Source: Helicoverpa zea
Taxonomy: Eukaryota > Arthropoda > Insecta > Lepidoptera > Noctuidae
Length of the DNA stretch: 64,000 nucleotides
Assembly: GCF_022581195.2 (NCBI RefSeq)
Contig: NC_061476.1
Span: 2,154,098 to 2,218,097 of the forward strand
Reading direction: 5' to 3'
The position numbers and the translations under genes are program-made. Below are positions 59,006-64,000 of this stretch, one piece after another (position 1 is the stretch's first letter; each line of letters opens with the position of its first letter). The notes below the pieces were generated by a model. The model ran no database searches. It saw nothing but the letters and a program-made list of their open reading frames with translations, and was not told the origin of the DNA.

Positions 59006-60697
59006 AATGGGGTGAAACTAGGGAGCATTAAAGGCTTGAAACATAGACTTTATCTGATTGCAGTTTCTCTCGGGGTACAGACAAAACTGGGAAAACAGTT
59101 GATGAACTAAGCAACAATTTAAAAATACAATTTCTCAAAACACCAAAAATAAAAATACAAAATTACACAAACTTGTAACGCTCATTGAAAGTCGGCCATG
59201 ACACCTGTCAGTGTGACATGTCATTTGTAGGCAATATTATCTAACGCATCGAAATTTGTTCAGCCTTGACTGTCCTGGCTTACTGCCAGGGTCTGATGAG
59301 GTAACTTGGCATGGTAAGGAGACGAGATTTACTGAAATGTGCTGTTTTCTTGTCTTGTGTAGGATATACGTCAAGATTGGAGAGATAGCAATTGTGTATC
59401 ACAAATCTAGTCTGCATAAAAAGATCGATTTATTGTAGCTTATTGTCTAAGTAAGTTTACTAAGTTTTGTGAAGCTGATTTTACGGCCAATGGCAACTTA
59501 AACTTGTGAGAAACTTCTAATAGCGACACCATTGCTTCTAAAACTGAAACTATTAAAAACACACACATCAAGACTTCTACTTGATAATATTTTAGCAACA
59601 GAGACCTGGACCATTTTCTTGTTATACAATAATAGAATAATAATTTCCATTAAAAAGGCTTTCTGATAGTTTAAGAAAAGTTGCAGCTATGAATTGGTAA
59701 CGGCAAGTTTGGAATTGCGGTATGGCAAACACAGCTTCTATTAATTCTAAAAGCCCTGGCGCCTGACAAATCGTGGTGCATTTGCTTTATACATATTTAC
59801 CTATCAACCTTTACTCCTTCATTTTATCGATACTTTAACACATCGCTATCATGAACCCTTAATACACAATTTATAACCAAGATGTGTTCCCAACACTAAA
59901 AATAGGCCATACACTACAAAAGTGTGTACACAACATATTATTATATAAATTGTTTCTCAGTACATAAATAAATATGCTATAAGTACGCATGTTTACCTAC
60001 TGGCTTGACCATGACTTTCATATGAACTACCAAATAAAATGTGTGCATGTGTGCGTGGCTTGATTGGTGTTACTCGGTCTCAATGTTGTGGCATAGGAAA
60101 TCGATTTTTTTTTGTTTGAAAGAGAGAAAAGTTTTTTTGGATTTAGTATTTTTGTTAGAAATGAATATGTGCATTAAGTAAAGTTTTAATGTAAGATAAA
60201 AACGCTTTCTTAGTCAAAATAAATGCCCCATTTCGAAACTGTGTTCATGGGACTGAATTTTTAAAGCTTCTCTAATATCAAGCACACAATTTATTTTCGA
60301 TCCTAATTTATTCATCTCTGACTGAAAGCAATTTCTATCCTGAAAAACATAAAATGCTAATCTAAATGACATTCAACCACAAAGTAAGTTAAATATTTGA
60401 CTTAGCACAATACAAAAATATCACCAACATCATTTTGGCAACACAATTTTTTTTTATGTACTAAAGTTCCATTACTTGTGTACCGCGTCGTACCTTCACG
60501 ACTCAAGTGTAACTCAGTCTGAGTTCTTGACAATGAAACTAAGTGTAATGTATTACAACTCAGTTATGCAACAAATAAAGATATACGCGTATCTTGTTAT
60601 ACAACGTTTATAACCAACTTTGTTGTTTTTATCACTTTAGTATTGACTTTATTCTGTTGCCTTTTTTTCATGGGAAATCTTCAAATGCCCCCTCCTG

Positions 60698-60832
60698 CTA
60701 TGAGTTAGCAGCGAGAGGGAGTGTCAGACTCTTACTGACTAAAATCAACCACCCATCATGTTCCTTCTTCAGCCCTTTATGTACCAGGGCCCGCAGTAAC
60801 TCTTACGAACAATCCCGCAGCCCCTTGTTACC
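60698..60832 (-). repeat. TATA-containing interspersed repeat, copy 2
   Basis: On the - strand this aligns with 776-920: GGGGCTGCGGGATTGTTCG, then CCCTGGTACATAAAG (the TATA-like motif is mutated here), GATTTTAGTCAGTAAGAGTC and TGACACTCCCTCTCGCTGCT. It abuts a + strand SINE. Confidence 0.65.
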
Positions 60833-60844
60833 TTATAAATGAAA

Positions 60845-61198
60845 GTCGTGGTGCCCTAGTAGGTAAAGAACCAACAGCTATGCGTGTAAATTCGATTGAA
60901 AGTCCAGGCTAGTACCAAGTAGTAGTAAGTGTACTTGGGCATTAATGACCGTGTTTCGGATGGCACGATAAAATCTAGTTCCCGGCTGTCATATGAACAT
61001 CTTTAGCAGTCGTAACAGATATTCAGAAGCCAGTAAGTCTTACAACCAGTCTTACCAATCAGTATTGGGTTGCCCGGGTAACTGGGTTGAGGAGATCAGA
61101 TTGGTAGTGGCTCCTTGTAACTGGTACTACACTTCATCCGTTTAGAATGGAAGCTCGCCCTAACATAGTTCGGAGAAGGCTAGGCAGATAATGATGAC
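60845..61198 (+). mobile_element. Diverged full-length SINE copy
   Basis: GTCGTGGTGCCCTAGTAGGT through GGCTAGGCAGATAATGATGA follows the 6611 SINE along its length, but with many substitutions and a degraded B box (AAATTCGATTG). This is an older insertion than the 6611 and 58002 copies. Confidence 0.75.
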
Positions 61199-61263
61199 AA
61201 CGTTTACAACAAACTTTGTAATTATTATAACTTTATTTTGTTACTTTATGAATGAAACCGAGT

Positions 61264-61413
61264 CTCTTACCAAGGGGATAGTGGCCCGGGTAACTGGGTT
61301 GAGGAGGTCAGACAGGCAGTCGCTCCTTGTAAAACACTGGTACTCAGCTGAATCCGGTTAGACTGGAAGCCGATCTTAACATAGTTGGGAAAAGGCTAGG
61401 TAGATGATGATGA
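61264..61413 (+). repeat. SINE 3' half, 5'-truncated
   Basis: Begins CTCTTACCAAGGGGATAGTG, then GGTTGAGGAGGTCAGACAGG and ends GGCTAGGTAGATGATGATG. Only the tail of the SINE is present. Confidence 0.7.
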
Positions 61414-63918
61414 AAAACTGATTGCAAAAAGTGTCTACGTAATTACAAGAATTGTCACTGATTACTAATTTGTAGAAATTGGATGACGACGAACGTGGCG
61501 CTTAACGTTAATTTACCGATGTTAATTTATTTTAAACGTAAATTGAATTGAATATTTTTTGTACAGATATTATTCATACATATTCGAGTTACATGTTTTA
61601 ATACAAAAAAAAATATATATAATAGTTATGTGAGCATAGTACATACAGCAAATGCATGAAACGACGCAAACGCTGAAAACAAATTCAAATCTTGGTCTAT
61701 ATTTGTTCGTTTAACTCCAAATATTAAACCCACAAAAAAGACAAATAAAAACAATCCATTCACCCATTTACACCTCTACTATAACTGTGAAATATTCATG
61801 AAAAAAATATAAACATACAAAAACCTACCTAACGTCACAAACAAGTGAATTTCAGTAAAAAATCTAAAAGCAAAAAGCCCCCTCTAACATTCGTAATACG
61901 AATTTTTTCATTCGAAATTTAAAAACGACTCAAATCTGCGCCTGCGCACGTCAGGTAGAAGTTTTGGGTTCACAGGTAGAAAAAATCTTTTGGTTGTTTG
62001 AAAAAAAAAAGGTTGTATTATGCGACCCACCCTCTGAGTGCGCCCACGATTCTCAACCCTTAGGAGACCACATGATTTTGATACTTTTAGAACTTGCATA
62101 TTTTGCTTCATAGTTTTACACCGACCAGATAAAGTGAACAGGCCATGTTCTTTGGAAAAAAGTATAGTTTTTATAAAAACAAACAAGCGAATAAAAATTG
62201 TATCTAGAACAATAAATTGCTGTATTTATTCACTGTTTTTTATTAATTGTGGATTCCCAAGGACATTTAAATGTGTGAATAATTTTGCAAAAATAATGAG
62301 GAAAAAATAAGTGCAGCTACAGACAACAGAGAATTTAATAACAAAAAAAGCACATGAATATTTACTTCTGTTTTAATTATTTTACTTCAGTTCTTCCAAA
62401 ATACTGTTTTACTTTATCACTATTATTAATTTTACTTTATTTTACAACACATTTTAATTGACATTCTAATAAATCGCAGCAAAAACTATCAAGATCACCC
62501 CATCCACATAGCGGGGGTGGGAACGAAGCATGCAACAATGCAACACTGCGCGCACGCATTAGACGCACACACTCACACCAGTATCGGATTACACGCACAC
62601 AGACAAACAGACAGATTTATCACTACACACAATGTGGCGACTATGAGGCGAAATTTTTGAAAACACATGTCTCGTATTCTATGACCGTCATCCGGGGTCG
62701 AAATGGTGGATTTCTTAAAAATTCCACTTAGGTTGCAAGTTGTAGGATAGTGGTGAGATTTATTGAGAACTTATTATGGAAAGCCCTACTGTAAGTCTTT
62801 AGCTATTATATTTCATTTCAGAGTTTGTAGGCTATGGCTTGAGTGTTGTGATAGCCCATAGAAAAATACGAGTAGGTACTGGTTCTCAGGTGTATTAAAC
62901 TTGGCTAAGCAGATCTGGATCATCCATTAGTCTCTTTGTGTTACTGCAGAGCTAGCTTCTTCTCACGCAGAGAACTATAATTTATTTAAATATTAAGAAT
63001 TTTTCCATTTTTTTTGGCTATGTATAATATGTAAATTATGTAATAAAATAACGTTTAGAGAAGCTATTGAACTGGGACAATCAACTGAATAAGAAATAAT
63101 TTTACCGATCAATAACAGAATTATTGTTTCGTACAAAAATCTTAAATAAAAACATAACGTAAAAAACGTTATTATTATTTGTGTCAAATTAATAAAATAT
63201 ATTTAAATTATGGAGTAAAAACTCCAAATCCATAAGATAGGATATTATTTTATCTGGATATAAAACGCCGTATACAATTGAATTAATTCGGCTATTTTAT
63301 GCGACTTTCTTCACTTTAAAAATACCACACCATACTACACACGCGTTAGAAACTAAGGTAACTAACCCAAAAACCTACCACGTCACAAAATACCGTAGGG
63401 CGAACACCCAAGTTATCGTCCCTCTAAAAAACCACCGACCATTGACCGTACGTTATGCAATCGAGGCAAATGCACTACAAAAAGAACACTATAGGGCAAA
63501 AACACCTAACGGGTAGCCACGGGATCCGAAAGTCCTTTTTTATCCCAAACAGGAGCAAAAAGAACAAAAAAAAACTACACAATGAATAAATGTTTTTGCA
63601 AATCGAGAATCGACTTTTTCTTAGCACGTGCATGAATTTAAAAGTCTTTTTTTGTCTTACGTTTTTGTGCCAATAATGTTGCGTTAGGTCGCGGAAGGAT
63701 TGGCTATTAATATGCTAAATAAACATTGTTTTTTTAGAATGTGGTATCGTACTTGAGTTCCGTTTGTGGTTCCGTCGTTTTGTGAGTGAAGATGGTGTAA
63801 TAAGATTAAAAATATATTTTTTTGTTTTTGAATATGATGACAATTATAGGCCTATTATTACTCGTTAGTTACCTGTTTCTCCTACGGAGCAAAAGGACAT
63901 GTTAAACGTATGTATTAG
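61414..63918. other. No gene seen; small GC-rich patch
   Basis: Mostly AT-rich. A GC-rich patch at about 62495-62650 contains many CACAC/GCGCG stretches and might be a regulatory region or simple-sequence patch. Overlapping ORFs at 61908-62310 have no motif. Confidence 0.35.
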
Positions 63919-64000
63919 TGCTTCGAAAGGCACGTTACTTTGGTAGGTCCCGGCTTTCATTTGAACATTTTTGGCAGTCGTTGCCAGAAAGCTTTATAAC
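63919..64000 (+). repeat. SINE fragment cut by window end
   Basis: TTCGAAAGGCACGTTACTTT, then GGTAGGTCCCGGCTTTCATT and GGCAGTCGTTGCC match the middle of the 6611 SINE. The rest lies beyond the window. Confidence 0.55.

Overview
The window is eukaryotic nuclear DNA from an insect, most probably a moth or butterfly. It is AT-rich, its genes are split by GT-AG introns, and its interspersed repeats are of lepidopteran kinds: Helitron ends with a hairpin followed by CTAG, tRNA-derived SINEs, RTE retrotransposon tails with (TGA)n, an R1-clade LINE, a Tc1-like transposon and a pogo-like foldback element. Species was not determined.

Two host genes are visible and converge. On the + strand, seven exons (3165-8842) encode the last ~341 residues of filamin (Drosophila cheerio), an actin crosslinker: the end of one Ig repeat, two full repeats, hinge 2 and the C-terminal dimerisation repeat. 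A probable 3' UTR follows to about 10.6 kb. On the - strand lies a rotund/squeeze-type zinc-finger transcription factor. Its 3' coding exon (13552-14565) carries five complete C2H2 fingers, and a probable 5' coding exon (46226-46633) supplies 136 N-terminal residues. The 31.7 kb between them is an intron. A GC- and CpG-rich tract at 48.5-50.1 kb is the best candidate for its promoter or 5' UTR.

Most of the rest is transposon content. At 0-1.3 kb there is a long-TIR MITE, a TATA-containing repeat and a Helitron 3' end with a helicase remnant. The filamin introns hold a non-autonomous Helitron, an RTE tail and a SINE with an 18-bp target-site duplication. The rotund intron holds a MITE, a 5'-truncated R1-type LINE with an intact 779-codon ORF and 15-bp duplication, RTE and SINE pieces, a MITE family present in opposite orientations, and a complete Tc1-like transposon with intact DD34E transposase. 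At 52-64 kb there is a pogo-like element split by a foldback element with 62-bp perfect arms, and a cluster of SINE copies.

No CRISPR array, operon or bona fide tRNA or rRNA gene was seen. I did not find a convincing undescribed multi-gene system. The most unusual items are the nested foldback element, SINEs that share a head but carry different tails, the split first zinc finger of rotund with no visible exon for its cysteine half, and a stop-poor unidentified frame near 23 kb.
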